Shown: positions 16,116 to 25,323 of the stretch, piece by piece
How positions within the stretch are numbered: position 1 is the stretch's first letter
Layout: the number at the start of each line of letters is the position of its first letter
Source of the DNA: Microcoleus sp036705565
GTDB taxonomy: Bacteria > Cyanobacteriota > Cyanobacteriia > Cyanobacteriales > Microcoleaceae
Assembly (NCBI GenBank): GCA_036705565.1
Contig: JAUBUY010000002.1
Direction: 5' to 3' (one strand)
Length of the DNA: 64,000 bases
Made by a program: the position numbers and the translations under genes
Notes under the pieces: model-generated
The model's input: only the letters and a program-made list of their open reading frames with translations
What the model was told of the DNA's origin: nothing
Database searches by the model: none

Positions 16116-16871
16116 GTGGCGCTTCCTTTATTAAGCTACGCCCCCAAGAGCCAAAACCAGCGCGTTGCTGGTTATGAAGTGGGGAGCGACGAGCAGCCGA
16201 GAATTTTCACAACTGAAAATGTGCTCTCGTCTGGAGACATGGAAAATTTGATTTGGGCTGGATATCGCCAGATTTACAGCGAACACCAAATCCTCAAGAG
16301 CAACCGCCAAACGTCTTTGGAGTCGCAACTCAAGTTCGGCCAAATTACTGTGCGGGACTTTATTCGCGGTTTGGCGACTTCTTCTCCTTTCTTGGAGCGG
16401 AATTATCAAACTAACAGCAACTACCGGTTTGTAGAAATGTGCGTGCAGCGCATTTTGGGTCGGGATGTGTACAGCGAGCGCGAAAAGATTGCTTGGTCGA
16501 TCGTCGTAGCCAATAAGGGGCCTCAAGGCTTTATTGACGAGTTGGTCAATAGCGAAGAGTACCTGGATAAGTTCGGCTACGATACCGTACCTTACCAACA
16601 GCGCCGAATTTTGCCTCAGCGAGTTGGAGGGGACACTCCTTTCAACTTGAAGACGCCCCGCTACGGTGAGTACCACCGTTCGCAGCTTGGCTTCCCGCAA
16701 ATCATCTGGCAGACAAGTGTCCGCCGTTTTGTTCCTCAAGAACAGCAGGCGAAGGCTGGCGATCCGTCGAACTATTTGGGTATGGCGCGCAGTATGCCCA
16801 CGCCTGCTACTCCACCGCAGCGCGTGCCTCTGGCTAATATCAATATTGCCACGATGGTTCCTCGCCGCTAA
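16116..16871 (+). CDS. cpcG: Phycobilisome rod-core linker polypeptide CpcG
   Basis: The 251-residue protein starts MALPLLSYAPKSQNQRV, typical of CpcG. It has one complete Pfam00427 linker domain (about residues 20-180) with VRDFIRGLATSSPFLERNYQ, RFVEMCVQRILGRDVYSERE and GFIDELVNSEEYLDKFGYDT. The C-terminal part binds the allophycocyanin core; the basic, proline-rich tail is consistent with a soluble linker. It joins phycocyanin rods to the core on the cytosolic face of thylakoids. It lies downstream of cpcS on the same strand. Confidence 0.95.
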   Translation: MALPLLSYAPKSQNQRVAGYEVGSDEQPRIFTTENVLSSGDMENLIWAGYRQIYSEHQILKSNRQTSLESQLKFGQITVRDFIRGLATSSPFLERNYQTNSNYRFVEMCVQRILGRDVYSEREKIAWSIVVANKGPQGFIDELVNSEEYLDKFGYDTVPYQQRRILPQRVGGDTPFNLKTPRYGEYHRSQLGFPQIIWQTSVRRFVPQEQQAKAGDPSNYLGMARSMPTPATPPQRVPLANINIATMVPRR

Positions 16872-17306
16872 TTGATCCTGTCTGATGCAATTATTTGTGT
16901 CGGGCGATCAACTGAATCGATCGGCTTTTAGGCTGAGAGAGTTTTGAGTCTTGAGTTTTGAGGTTTGAGTTTTTTGATAAACTTGGAATCCAAAACTCAG
17001 GGCTCATAATTTTTGGGGAAAAAAGGAAGTTCGGCAACGAGCAATCTACAGGATTTAACCGATAAATATTAGACTTGAATTGAAGCTATTCTTTGCTCTC
17101 CTATCTTGAAATGTATCTGCGTTCCTCTGCGTGCATCTGCCTTCATCGGATCGCGAATTAAATAACTTACAATTTTAATTGTTATTGTGGAAGTTATTTA
17201 ATTCTCATTCCATCTGCGGTTTGCCTATTACATCAAAAATTTAGGCAAGAAGTTTAATCAAGAAAAAAGGCAGGGGGAAAAATGTTTATAGTAAGGCCTT
17301 TAGTCA
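16872..17306. other. Intergenic region with nested repeats
   Basis: No gene is supported. It holds TTTGAG simple repeats, a fragment like the 52-bp family near 17025, a CTCTGCG-type repeat (about 17115-17147 and 17212-17220) and a MITE-like element inserted into it at 17148. Confidence 0.65.
17148..17211. mobile_element. MITE-like element, family 1 copy B (64 bp)
   Basis: The ends GGATCGCGAATTAAATAACT and AGTTATTTAATTCTCATTCC form imperfect inverted repeats. ATC is duplicated on both sides, and removal of the element plus one ATC restores a CTCTGCG-type repeat. The 64 bases are identical to copy C at 37711-37774. Confidence 0.8.
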
Positions 17307-17741
17307 TTAAAAAGGTAAAGGATCAGGTTCTGACGGTAACAGACTTACGCCAGTATAAGCAGATTGGAGTCTATCAAAAATGTATTCAAAAGCTTCTTCA
17401 AAGTGTCTGGGTTCATCAATGAGAATCTTGAATTCGTGACCCCAAGGATAAACGGTGACAATGAAATTGTCAATAACTTTGTTAACACTCAAAGATATTT
17501 CGACTGTTTCGCGATCGCCATTTTCGGGAGTTTCGGGATTTTCACAAACATCGATCGCACCATCAAAATACAGAATGCCATTGTCATCAAACTTCTGATT
17601 TTGCTTTTGAATCGGGCATTCCAAATAATCGCTCATTTGCGTGATAAAAATGTCACTAAAATCCTGACAAGCTTCGCAGGATTCGCGGTATGCTTGCCGG
17701 GATGCGGCGTAAGCTTTGCAAAGTTTCTCAAATTTAGACAT
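17307..17741 (-). CDS. Hypothetical protein, 144 residues
   Basis: The product begins MSKFEKLCKAYAASRQAYRE, a charged helix, and contains a pair of cysteines within SCEACQDF. An acidic beta-rich middle follows, and the end FEEAFEYIFDRLQSAYTGVS looks helical. There is no signal peptide or membrane segment. I do not recognise the family; it looks like a soluble cyanobacterial protein with a normal coding pattern. It is 30 bp downstream of the pseudouridine synthase gene on the same strand, so it may share its transcript. Confidence 0.55.
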   Translation of the reverse strand: MSKFEKLCKAYAASRQAYRESCEACQDFSDIFITQMSDYLECPIQKQNQKFDDNGILYFDGAIDVCENPETPENGDRETVEISLSVNKVIDNFIVTVYPWGHEFKILIDEPRHFEEAFEYIFDRLQSAYTGVSLLPSEPDPLPF

Positions 17742-17771
17742 AGAAATTACCAGTGTTAACTGCCTAACATA

Positions 17772-18737
17772 TCAAGTGTGAGAGCGCAACCGCAATATTT
17801 TCAACAAAGTGTTGAATTGATCGGGTAAAGGCGCGATCGCCTCTATTAATTCTCCGGTTACGGGATGCTGCAATGTCAGCCGCCATGCGTGGAGGGCTTG
17901 TCCGGTTAAATTGACGCCGATCGAACGGTTGGAACTGTACATCGGGTCGCCGACAATGGGATGTTTGATCTCCGCTGTATGCACGCGAATTTGATGGGTG
18001 CGGCCGGTTTCTAATTGATAGTGCATTAAGCAATAGTTGCCGATTCTTTCTTTGATTGTCCAGTGAGTAACTGCGGGGCGACCGCCTTTTTCTACGGGTA
18101 CTACCGCCATTTTTTTGCGGTCTGTGGGATGCCGCCCGATGGGTAGGTCTATTGTACCTGTTTCGGTGTTAGGAGCACCGTAAACTATGCCTAAATATTC
18201 GCGGCGGGCGGTTTTGGTTTTGAGTTGGGCTTGCAGGTGTTGGTGGGCGATGTCGGTTTTGGCGATCGCGATCGCACCTGTTGTATCTTTGTCTAATCTG
18301 TGTACGATTCCCGGCCGCTGAACTCCGCCTATTTCTGCTAGGGGACAGTGGGCTAAGAGGGCGTTGACTAATGTACCGTCTTGGTGTCCGGCGGCTGGGT
18401 GGACGACTAATCCCGCTGGTTTGTTGATGATAATTAGGCTGTCATCTTCGTAGAGGATGTCGAGGGGAATTGCTTCGGCCTGCAACTTTGTGGGCTGGGC
18501 TTCAGGTAATGTGAGGTGGATGCGATCGCCCGTTTTTACTGAGATTTTTTTCGAGGTGCAGGTTTCGTCGTTGACTTTGACGTTGCCTTGTGATATGAGG
18601 CTTTGGATTCGCGATCGGGATAAGTCCGGTATCTGGTTTGACAGCCAAATATCTAATCGCTGATTGACATTACTGCGATCGAATTCTTCTGTATTTTCTA
18701 CTGTGTAAATCTGTGCCGCAGTGTCTATTTCTATCAT
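17772..18737 (-). CDS. RluA/RluD-family 23S rRNA pseudouridine synthase
   Basis: The 321-residue enzyme has an N-terminal S4 RNA-binding domain (RLDIWLSNQIPDLSRSRIQS, about residues 27-85). The catalytic domain follows, with the motif PGIVHRLDKDTTGAIAIAK in which Asp149 is the nucleophile. It isomerises specific uridines in the large ribosomal RNA; the RluD subtype is likely from the S4 domain and length. RTHQIRVHTAEIKHPIVGDP is the conserved motif near the C-terminus. The small hypothetical gene follows on the same strand. Confidence 0.9.
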   Translation of the reverse strand: MIEIDTAAQIYTVENTEEFDRSNVNQRLDIWLSNQIPDLSRSRIQSLISQGNVKVNDETCTSKKISVKTGDRIHLTLPEAQPTKLQAEAIPLDILYEDDSLIIINKPAGLVVHPAAGHQDGTLVNALLAHCPLAEIGGVQRPGIVHRLDKDTTGAIAIAKTDIAHQHLQAQLKTKTARREYLGIVYGAPNTETGTIDLPIGRHPTDRKKMAVVPVEKGGRPAVTHWTIKERIGNYCLMHYQLETGRTHQIRVHTAEIKHPIVGDPMYSSNRSIGVNLTGQALHAWRLTLQHPVTGELIEAIAPLPDQFNTLLKILRLRSHT

Positions 18738-19013
18738 TATACTTTCTTTGGTAATCGGTAATCATATCATGTCCGAGCGATTAACCATACTATCCCGGTC
18801 GGGGCGGGTTTTTGGGATGGTCAATTATTGGCAGGTATTGTTGGTGAACCCGCCCCTACAAAAATCCCGGCCCCTCAACCGGACATGATATCACTAATTT
18901 AAAATCGATCGATTTGTATGCAGTACATATCCTGTAGGGGCGGGTTTCACCAACAATACGCGCCTGTAACTAATAATCTCGTAAACCCGCCCCCACCCAG
19001 GGTAAATTTCCAA
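18738..19013. repeat. Two GGGCGGGTT palindromic repeats
   Basis: One unit spans about 18797-18857 (GGGGCGGGTTTTTGG to GAACCCGCCCC) and another about 18935-19000 (GTAGGGGCGGGTTTCACC to AAACCCGCCCCC). They fill the space between two minus-strand genes. No gene is seen. Confidence 0.7.
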
Positions 19014-20462
19014 TCACCGGCAATTATCGCAGTGCCCGCACCGCATAAATTTAGCCTCATTTGCAAACCCAAAAGCTTGCAGCAAAAATTGCCACCTGCA
19101 CTCGCGATGTTTCAAATATTTTACCATTTCCTCAGCGGCTGTAAAGTTGGATTTTTCCGCTTTTTGCTGGGGAGATTTATTGATCGCATAATTAAAAGGA
19201 TCTTGCCATGTTAATTGTCCGCTGCTGTGCAAGATTGAAAGGGCGATCGCACTTTCGGGAAATTCGCGGGAAACTGCTTCTATATCGCCTTTAACAGGCA
19301 GTTTTTTAGCTAATTGCTGAGCTTCTCGGTATTGCGATCGCAATTTATCTTGAAAAAATTCCTTTCTTTGTTTATCTTCAGGATAAAGCAAACCCGTAGG
19401 TTCGCTAATCAATGTCAGGGCGATCGCTGATTTGCCGTCGCGTCCGCCTCTACCAATTTCCTGAATGTATTCCGATAATAGCAAAGGTGCTTGATAATGA
19501 ACAACCCACCGGACATCGGGCTTGTTAATTCCCATCCCGAATGCTGAGGTACAAGTCACGAATTTAAGCTCGTTTTTCAGCCAAGCGTTTTCGATTTTTC
19601 GCCGTGATTCTGGACTCAAACCTGCATGATATGCTGCTGTTTCATAACCTGCTGCTTCCAACAAATCCGCCAAGCTTTCGCTATCTTTTCTAGTGCGGAC
19701 ATAGACTAAACCTGCTTGTTTGGGTCGGGATTTAATAAAATTTAATAACTGCTGTTTGCGTCCTCTCGGCGTCCAGACTGTTTGCACTTGCAGGTGCAGA
19801 TTAGAACGGTAGGGACTTAGCAAAAATGCTTCGGGTTTTTGCAGTTGCAAGACATTTTTGATTATCTGCTGTGCTTCCGGGTTGGCGGTAGCGGTAAAAG
19901 CTGCGATCGCAATTTTACTGTTTGCTGGTTTAGCTTTCAACAAAGCCGATCGCACTGTTCCCAAACGGCGGTAAGCTGGTCGAAAAGTATCGCCCCACTG
20001 CACTAAACAGTGAGCTTCATCTAATATTAAACCGTTGATTTGGATGTGTGGCTGACTGATAATTTCCCAAACAGGTTTGCTGAGTAATGTTTCGGGAGAC
20101 AGGTACAGCAATCTTAATTTGTTTTGTTGCAGCGATTGCATAGTTTGTCGGCGCTGCGCTGTTGGCAATTGACTGTGGAGGAGGGAAGCGGGTAAATTGC
20201 GATCGCGCAATTCTTGTACTTGGTTTTCCATCAGTGCGACTAACGGCGAAACTACCAAAGTTAAACCTGTTTGTAACAAAGCTGGCAGTTGAAAGCAGAT
20301 GGATTTGCCGCCACCTGTCGGCATAATTATAAGTGTATCTTTTCCGGCTAATAAACTACCGACGATTTCTCCTTGGGGTGGTCGAAAGTCGTCGTATCCC
20401 CAGATTTTTTGGAAGGCAGCGCGGGCTTGATTTAATGATGTTGGTTCTTGTTGGTCTTTCAT
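19014..20462 (-). CDS. recQ: RecQ-type ATP-dependent DNA helicase
   Basis: The 482-residue protein is a superfamily 2 helicase of the RecQ group. Motif 0/I is FRPPQGEIVGSLLAGKDTLI followed by MPTGGGKS, motif II is DEAH in LILDEAHCLVQWG, motif III is AFTATANPEA, motif V is FGMGINKPDVRWVVH and motif VI is QEIGRGGRDG. The end carries the zinc-binding region with CRWQFLLQAFG and a final CGHCDNC. A winged-helix and HRDC domain are absent, as in short cyanobacterial RecQ. It unwinds DNA 3'-5' in recombination and repair. Confidence 0.92.
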   Translation of the reverse strand: MKDQQEPTSLNQARAAFQKIWGYDDFRPPQGEIVGSLLAGKDTLIIMPTGGGKSICFQLPALLQTGLTLVVSPLVALMENQVQELRDRNLPASLLHSQLPTAQRRQTMQSLQQNKLRLLYLSPETLLSKPVWEIISQPHIQINGLILDEAHCLVQWGDTFRPAYRRLGTVRSALLKAKPANSKIAIAAFTATANPEAQQIIKNVLQLQKPEAFLLSPYRSNLHLQVQTVWTPRGRKQQLLNFIKSRPKQAGLVYVRTRKDSESLADLLEAAGYETAAYHAGLSPESRRKIENAWLKNELKFVTCTSAFGMGINKPDVRWVVHYQAPLLLSEYIQEIGRGGRDGKSAIALTLISEPTGLLYPEDKQRKEFFQDKLRSQYREAQQLAKKLPVKGDIEAVSREFPESAIALSILHSSGQLTWQDPFNYAINKSPQQKAEKSNFTAAEEMVKYLKHRECRWQFLLQAFGFANEAKFMRCGHCDNCR

Positions 20463-20631
20463 TTAATTTATCCCCAAATCAGACGTAATGTGAGCAGTGC
20501 CTGCCCTAAATAATTAAATTTTGTGTAAGTCCTGATGTACCAAGAAACCGGGTGGCTGGTTTCATAATATGCAAGTATCGAGCAGAATAAGTGTTAATTT
20601 AATAACAGTTAATAATTTTACTTTTTTAAGT

Positions 20632-21462
20632 ATGAACGCAAGCACGTTAAGCGAAGTTTTCAGCTATCGGCAAAAGACTTGTGATCTTTTCGACACAGCA
20701 GGGGCGGTAGAAGCGGTGCGCGAAGATGGTTTTGCGCTGATGCCTGGTGTACTCAGTCCGTCGGAAGTGGCGCAAACAAAGGAAGCACTCGATCGCCTGC
20801 AACCCTTCGGACTCGATGGTAGCAGTTGGAGTGAATTGAACCAGCATTTTAAGTGCGTTTTTAATCGCGATCGCCTGTGGCTTTCCTATGCCGATCGACC
20901 GGGTATAATTGAATTAGCCGAAGCATTAATGGGCAGCGATTGCCATATTATCGGCATGACTGCGTGGAAAAGCGGGCCCGGTTATGATGGTTGGCGCGTC
21001 CACGTCGATCAGGTGTTTGTACCCCTGCCCGAAAGCGTGTTTGCCGTTAGCGGAGCCCTCGAAGAGGAACGCACTTTTCAACTACCAGTATGGATTTGTA
21101 CAGCCCATTTCTATCTCAGCGACATCGCAGAAGACCTCTGTCCTACCTACATTATTCCTGGTAGTCACAAATCTGGTCGAAAACCAGAACGCGGGGAAGA
21201 AACTTGGAACGGACACTCCCCAGAACCAGTTTTGTGCAAAGCAGGAGATGTGCTGTTTTTCCGCAGTGAAATTTGGCATTCCGGTGGCAAAAATACGACC
21301 ACAGATGGAACTCGCTACTTACTGCAAGTGCATTATTCCCACCGCAACATCGCGCAGAAATTTTCGCCTTGGCCGTGGCAGTTCAATCCCGAAATTCTCG
21401 CTACCGCTACAGAACGGCAACTGCGGCTTTTAGGCAAACATCCTGAGTCAAATTACGGTTAA
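20632..21462 (+). CDS. Phytanoyl-CoA dioxygenase (PhyH) family protein
   Basis: The 276-residue protein is an Fe(II)/2-oxoglutarate-dependent oxygenase of the PhyH family. The iron ligands are visible as HVD in GWRVHVDQVFVP and a distal His in EIWHSGGKNTT; the arginine of RYLLQVHYSHRN is the likely 2-oxoglutarate contact. The N-terminal AVREDGFALMPGVLSPSEVA is typical. The ATG at 20632 is preferred; the frame extends to 20569 with no homology. The palindromic word at 21046-21072 is read as VSGALEEER. The substrate is unknown. Confidence 0.85.
   Translation: MNASTLSEVFSYRQKTCDLFDTAGAVEAVREDGFALMPGVLSPSEVAQTKEALDRLQPFGLDGSSWSELNQHFKCVFNRDRLWLSYADRPGIIELAEALMGSDCHIIGMTAWKSGPGYDGWRVHVDQVFVPLPESVFAVSGALEEERTFQLPVWICTAHFYLSDIAEDLCPTYIIPGSHKSGRKPERGEETWNGHSPEPVLCKAGDVLFFRSEIWHSGGKNTTTDGTRYLLQVHYSHRNIAQKFSPWPWQFNPEILATATERQLRLLGKHPESNYG
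21046..21072. repeat. 27-bp interspersed word, diverged copy in the PhyH gene
   Basis: GTTAGCGGAGCCCTCGAAGA followed by GGAACGC differs by two bases from the word at 4299-4327 and 9881-9907. Confidence 0.65.
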
Positions 21463-21748
21463 AATACATGGCTAATTCTGTTGAACCACCTGTATAGCAA
21501 GCCTTAGAATAAATATGAACACCATCTATTCTCTTCTATTCCTTTCTCTTTTCTTCTCTTTCTCTGTGTCCTCTGCGCCCTCTGCGGTTCATCAAAAAAA
21601 AAATCTGTCACAAATGCATTAACATTATAATGTCAAAGTTATTTGAGACTTGGAGTTTTGGATTTGAGATTATCATCAATTCTAGAGACTGGTAAATCTC
21701 CGAATATCTTGAGCAATCCAAAATCCAAAATCTAAAATCTAAAATCGC
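21463..21748. other. Intergenic region with CTCTGCG and CTAAAATC repeats
   Basis: Holds a TCTGTGTCCTCTGCGCCCTC repeat (about 21560-21592), a poly-A run, and a CAAAATCTAAAATC simple repeat (about 21718-21746). No gene is supported. Confidence 0.6.
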
Positions 21749-22129
21749 CTAAGATTGACCGTCTCGGCGGCCGAGCTCGTACACGCCGCCGCCAATACAG
21801 GCGATCGTACCCATAGATACCGCCCAACCAGTGCCCAGAGAAAATTCTACGCCCCAATTGCACAATCCGCCCACAATCAAAAAGGGCACAATGCTCAACA
21901 GGGAAGCGTAAAAGGCATTTTGAGCTTCTCTGGCTTGGCGGGTTCTTTCAAACTCGGCTTCCGAGGTGTAGAGGGATCTCTCAGCAAAATTCATCCAGCG
22001 GTTGAGTTGCAGGATTACCCATTCTGTCAGGGGCGACAGGCCCCAGTACAGGGCCAAAGACCACAAGGACGCACCGGCGATCGCAGTTGCGTCTATGGCA
22101 AAACTAAAGGGAAAAATTTCAGTAAGCAT
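21749..22129 (-). CDS. Conserved cyanobacterial membrane protein, 126 residues
   Basis: Three hydrophobic segments are visible (about residues 12-30, 70-90 and 98-118). They flank a polar stretch with NRWMNFAERSLYTSEAEFER and a basic TRQAREAQNAFY helix. The end is soluble (GRRDGQS). The pattern is that of a small integral membrane protein conserved in cyanobacteria; I do not recognise a function. It stands alone on the minus strand between repeat-rich gaps. Confidence 0.55.
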   Translation of the reverse strand: MLTEIFPFSFAIDATAIAGASLWSLALYWGLSPLTEWVILQLNRWMNFAERSLYTSEAEFERTRQAREAQNAFYASLLSIVPFLIVGGLCNWGVEFSLGTGWAVSMGTIACIGGGVYELGRRDGQS

Positions 22130-22553
22130 TGCTTGATGTTTGTGATGAATTTGAGATTTTGGATGACATCCAAAATCCCGGAACTAACTAACTATAGTGT
22201 CAAGCAAAAGCTCGATCGGATTCAACCGCAGCACGAATTAGTCTGCCAACTTTTTTTTATCTCCCCTGGGCATTTACCCGGAAGCCTTGACACGGGTTTT
22301 GGATGGAGTAAGATACACGTTGTTGATAAACTGATTCGCGATCGCGGGTAGAGCTCAAAGCCAATCTTGCAGCGAATTGGCATAACTTACATTTTGCACC
22401 CTTCTCACAAACGGGCTTTCCGGCCCGTTCCACAAAGGATGATTTTTTTGTGGGCTCGGCCGGAAAGCCCGCCCCTGAAAGCTTTATTGACAAGGGTGCA
22501 AGATGTGAGGCTAACAGACAACGCAAACTCCCACACACATTTAACTTTGAGCC
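22130..22553. other. Intergenic region upstream of the M23 peptidase
   Basis: Contains the palindromic element 22394-22501; the rest shows no gene. The divergent promoters of the membrane protein and the peptidase must lie here. Confidence 0.55.
22394..22501. repeat. 108-bp palindromic element, copy 2
   Basis: The outer arms TTGCACCCTTCTCA and TTGACAAGGGTGCAA enclose inner arms with ACGGGCTTTCCGGCCCGT. It is the inverted relative of 14617-14725, with paired base changes in the stems. Confidence 0.75.
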
Positions 22554-23174
22554 GTGAAAAAAATCCTGCAAGACTCTAGAGGCCCGCTGACGGCAAAACG
22601 CTTTTTTCGTCTCAGACAGATGCTGCTGCTGGCACTTTCGATCGGCATTGTGTTGATTAGCCCTTATTTGCAGCAGCAGGTGGTCAAAGCTCAGTCAGGC
22701 TTACCAACCAGAGTAGCGACGGGTAATTTGTGGCAAGAAGCTTCTTTTCCAGTCGAAAACTTTGAAACCTACACTTCCCCCTTCGGCCCCCGTGGCGGGG
22801 ATTTTCATTACGGTTTGGACTTGGCCGCCCCGGAAGGCAGCTATATCCGCAATTGGTGGGGCGGGCAAATTGTGGAAGTTTGGGAAGATGGCCGATGCGG
22901 CACTGGTATGATCGTGCGATCGGGAAATTGGGAACACATCTACTGTCACCTCAGAGGCCGAGTGCTAACGGCTAACGGCGGGCGTTATTATACCGATCGC
23001 GAAGGTACTTTGCAAATTTGGCAAGGTCAAACAGTGCCTGCGGGTGCGAGAATTGCCAGAGTTGGGATGACCGGCCGCACGAGTGGGCCTCACTTGCACT
23101 GGGGATTGAAGTACGGCGGCCGCTGGGTTGACCCGGCTTTGGTTCTCCGGGAAATGTACGCGCAACAATCTTAA
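22554..23174 (+). CDS. M23-family metallopeptidase (LytM-like)
   Basis: The 206-residue protein begins with a GTG and has a basic N-terminus plus one hydrophobic segment (about residues 22-43) acting as a signal peptide. The peptidase domain has the zinc ligands in GDFHYGLDLAAPEG (HxxxD) and GPHLHWGLKYGG (HxH). These are intact, so it is probably an active peptidoglycan endopeptidase or amidase activator in the periplasm. There is no coiled coil or LysM domain. It is convergent with ftsH. Confidence 0.88.
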   Translation: MKKILQDSRGPLTAKRFFRLRQMLLLALSIGIVLISPYLQQQVVKAQSGLPTRVATGNLWQEASFPVENFETYTSPFGPRGGDFHYGLDLAAPEGSYIRNWWGGQIVEVWEDGRCGTGMIVRSGNWEHIYCHLRGRVLTANGGRYYTDREGTLQIWQGQTVPAGARIARVGMTGRTSGPHLHWGLKYGGRWVDPALVLREMYAQQS

Positions 23175-23328
23175 TTAGTCATTAGTTAGTAGTCATTAGT
23201 CATTAGTCATTAGTGATTAGTTAGTAGTCATTTTTGGGGTTTGTAGTAATGAGTAAAGTCCTGATTTTTTCGAGAATGAGGAATAAAGTCATCACTACAA
23301 ACTTGAATAACTAATGACTAATGACTCT
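23175..23328. repeat. TTAGTCATTAG simple-repeat cluster
   Basis: Several copies of TAGTCATTAGTCATTAG and the complement CTAATGACTAATGACT fill the gap between two convergent genes and allow hairpins. No gene is seen. Confidence 0.6.
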
Positions 23329-25263
23329 TTATGTTGGTGCCAACTCTTTTTTGTTTACCTCGGTGTAGCGAGCGACAATTTGCCGGAATTCGTCGCCGTC
23401 GATCGTTTCTTCATCCAACAGCGCTTCGACAAGTTTGTCTACCAAATCCCGATTTTCGCGGATAATTCGGCGAGCTTCTTCGTAGCACTCAAAGGCAATT
23501 TCCCGGACTTGGCGATCGATCTTGATTGCCATTTCTTCGGAATACTCCGATCGCGAATTCCAGCTTTGACCCAAAAACACCTCATTGTTCGGACTTTCCA
23601 AAGCCACAGGCCCCAAATCCGACATTCCGTAAAGCGTTACCATCTCCCTGGCGAGACTGCTAACTTTTCTGAGATCGCTACCGGCACCGGTGTCGATTTC
23701 AGCATCGCCATAAATTTCGGCCTCCGCCGCCCGTCCCCCCAAAGCTACTTTAATTCGGTTTAACAGCAAAGCCCGACTCCTCAAACCTTCGCTGTCGAGC
23801 ATTTCGTCGTCGAGCACAAAGCTAGTAAAGCCTTCGATGCCACCGGAACGGGGAATAATCGTTACTTTTTCCACGGGGTCGGCATTTTTGAGCATGGTCG
23901 CGACTAGGGCGTGTCCGACTTCGTGGTATGCTGTCATCCACTTTTTCTTGCTGTCGAGCAGCGGGTTGAGCGTCAGCCCGATCGTGATCCGGTCGATCGC
24001 GTCGTGAACTTCTAAGTTAGTAATCGTGTCTTTGCGACGCCTCGCAGTGAGAATTGCTGCTTCGTTGAGCAAGTTTGCCAAGTCAGCGCCGGAAAAGCCG
24101 GGAGTGCGGCGGGCGATCGTGTCTAGGGCAACTTCTGGGTCGAGTTTTTTGTTGCGCGCGTGAACTTGCAAAATCCCCAAACGCCCTTTGTAACTGGGTA
24201 AATCTACCGTTACTTGTCGATCGAACCTGCCGGGTCGCAGCAGGGCGGTATCGAGCACGTCGGGGCGGTTAGTAGCTGCAATCACAATCACACCGCTGTT
24301 ACCCTCAAAGCCGTCCATTTCTGTCAGCAACTGATTGAGAGTTTGTTCGCGTTCGTCGTTGCCGCCGCCGATACCAGCGCCCCGCTGCCTTCCTACGGCG
24401 TCTATTTCGTCGATGAAGACGATGCAGGGCGAATTTTCTTTAGCTTTGCGGAACAAGTCGCGGACGCGGGAGGCGCCAACTCCGACAAACATTTCGACAA
24501 ATTCGGAACCGGAGATGCTGAAGAAGGGGACGGCTGCTTCGCCTGCGATGGCTTTGGCCAGCATTGTTTTGCCGGTTCCGGGAGGCCCGATTAACAGAAC
24601 TCCTCTGGGAATTTTGGCGCCGATGGCGTTGAAGCGTTCGGGTTTTTTGAGGAAGGTTACGACTTCTTGCAGTTCTTCTTTAGCTTCTTCGATGCCTGCT
24701 ACGTCGTCGAACATCACGCCGGTTTTGGCTTCCATTTGGAAACGGGCTCTGGATTTGCCGAAGTTCATGGCATTTCCTTGAGATTGGGTCGATCGGCGCA
24801 GGATTGCCATCAGCACTGCCAACACTGCAAAAATCACTAGCAAGTTTATTACTAAACTGACTGCCGCTGCGTTATCTGCTGTTTGTTTGACTTCAAAGTC
24901 AATCTTTTTGGCGCGGATTTGCGAGTACAGTTCTCGGTTGTTGTAGTCGAACAGACTAACTGATTGGGTTTGATCGCTTTTTTGATTTTTTAGCCTAACC
25001 TTGGCAGTTCTTTGAGTTTCGTCTACTTCGATTTTACTGACTTGCCCTTTTTCTATGTTGTCGATGAGTTGGCTGTAACTCATGGTGTTTGGCGCACTCT
25101 CGGCAAACACCGGGGTCGAGAGCAATATTCCTTGAGAAATCACCAAACTGCCCAGGATGCGCCAAAGATTCCGTCCTGGAATTGATTTTTTAGGATTCTG
25201 GCTCGACTTGTCTTTGTTTACAGCTAGATGCCCCAGCCATGCGTGTTTCCAAGAATTTTTCAT
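23329..25263 (-). CDS. ftsH: ATP-dependent zinc metalloprotease FtsH
   Basis: From the ATG at 25263 the protein has 644 residues. It has two membrane segments (about residues 36-54 and 134-154), a small periplasmic/lumenal domain between them, an AAA+ module with Walker A GPPGTGKT (226-233), Walker B IVFIDEIDAVGRQRG and the SRH NRPDVLDTALLRPGRFDRQ, and the protease zinc motif HEVGH (447-451). It degrades membrane proteins such as damaged photosystem II subunits. The first 20 codons of the longer frame (from 25323) do not resemble FtsH. It may form a hetero-oligomer with other FtsH paralogues outside the window. Confidence 0.95.
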   Translation of the reverse strand: MKNSWKHAWLGHLAVNKDKSSQNPKKSIPGRNLWRILGSLVISQGILLSTPVFAESAPNTMSYSQLIDNIEKGQVSKIEVDETQRTAKVRLKNQKSDQTQSVSLFDYNNRELYSQIRAKKIDFEVKQTADNAAAVSLVINLLVIFAVLAVLMAILRRSTQSQGNAMNFGKSRARFQMEAKTGVMFDDVAGIEEAKEELQEVVTFLKKPERFNAIGAKIPRGVLLIGPPGTGKTMLAKAIAGEAAVPFFSISGSEFVEMFVGVGASRVRDLFRKAKENSPCIVFIDEIDAVGRQRGAGIGGGNDEREQTLNQLLTEMDGFEGNSGVIVIAATNRPDVLDTALLRPGRFDRQVTVDLPSYKGRLGILQVHARNKKLDPEVALDTIARRTPGFSGADLANLLNEAAILTARRRKDTITNLEVHDAIDRITIGLTLNPLLDSKKKWMTAYHEVGHALVATMLKNADPVEKVTIIPRSGGIEGFTSFVLDDEMLDSEGLRSRALLLNRIKVALGGRAAEAEIYGDAEIDTGAGSDLRKVSSLAREMVTLYGMSDLGPVALESPNNEVFLGQSWNSRSEYSEEMAIKIDRQVREIAFECYEEARRIIRENRDLVDKLVEALLDEETIDGDEFRQIVARYTEVNKKELAPT

Positions 25264-25323
25264 ATTGCTTTGCCCAAGGTTGAAGACTGCCAAGATTGAC
25301 CGCTTGTGGTTTGCTACGTTCAT

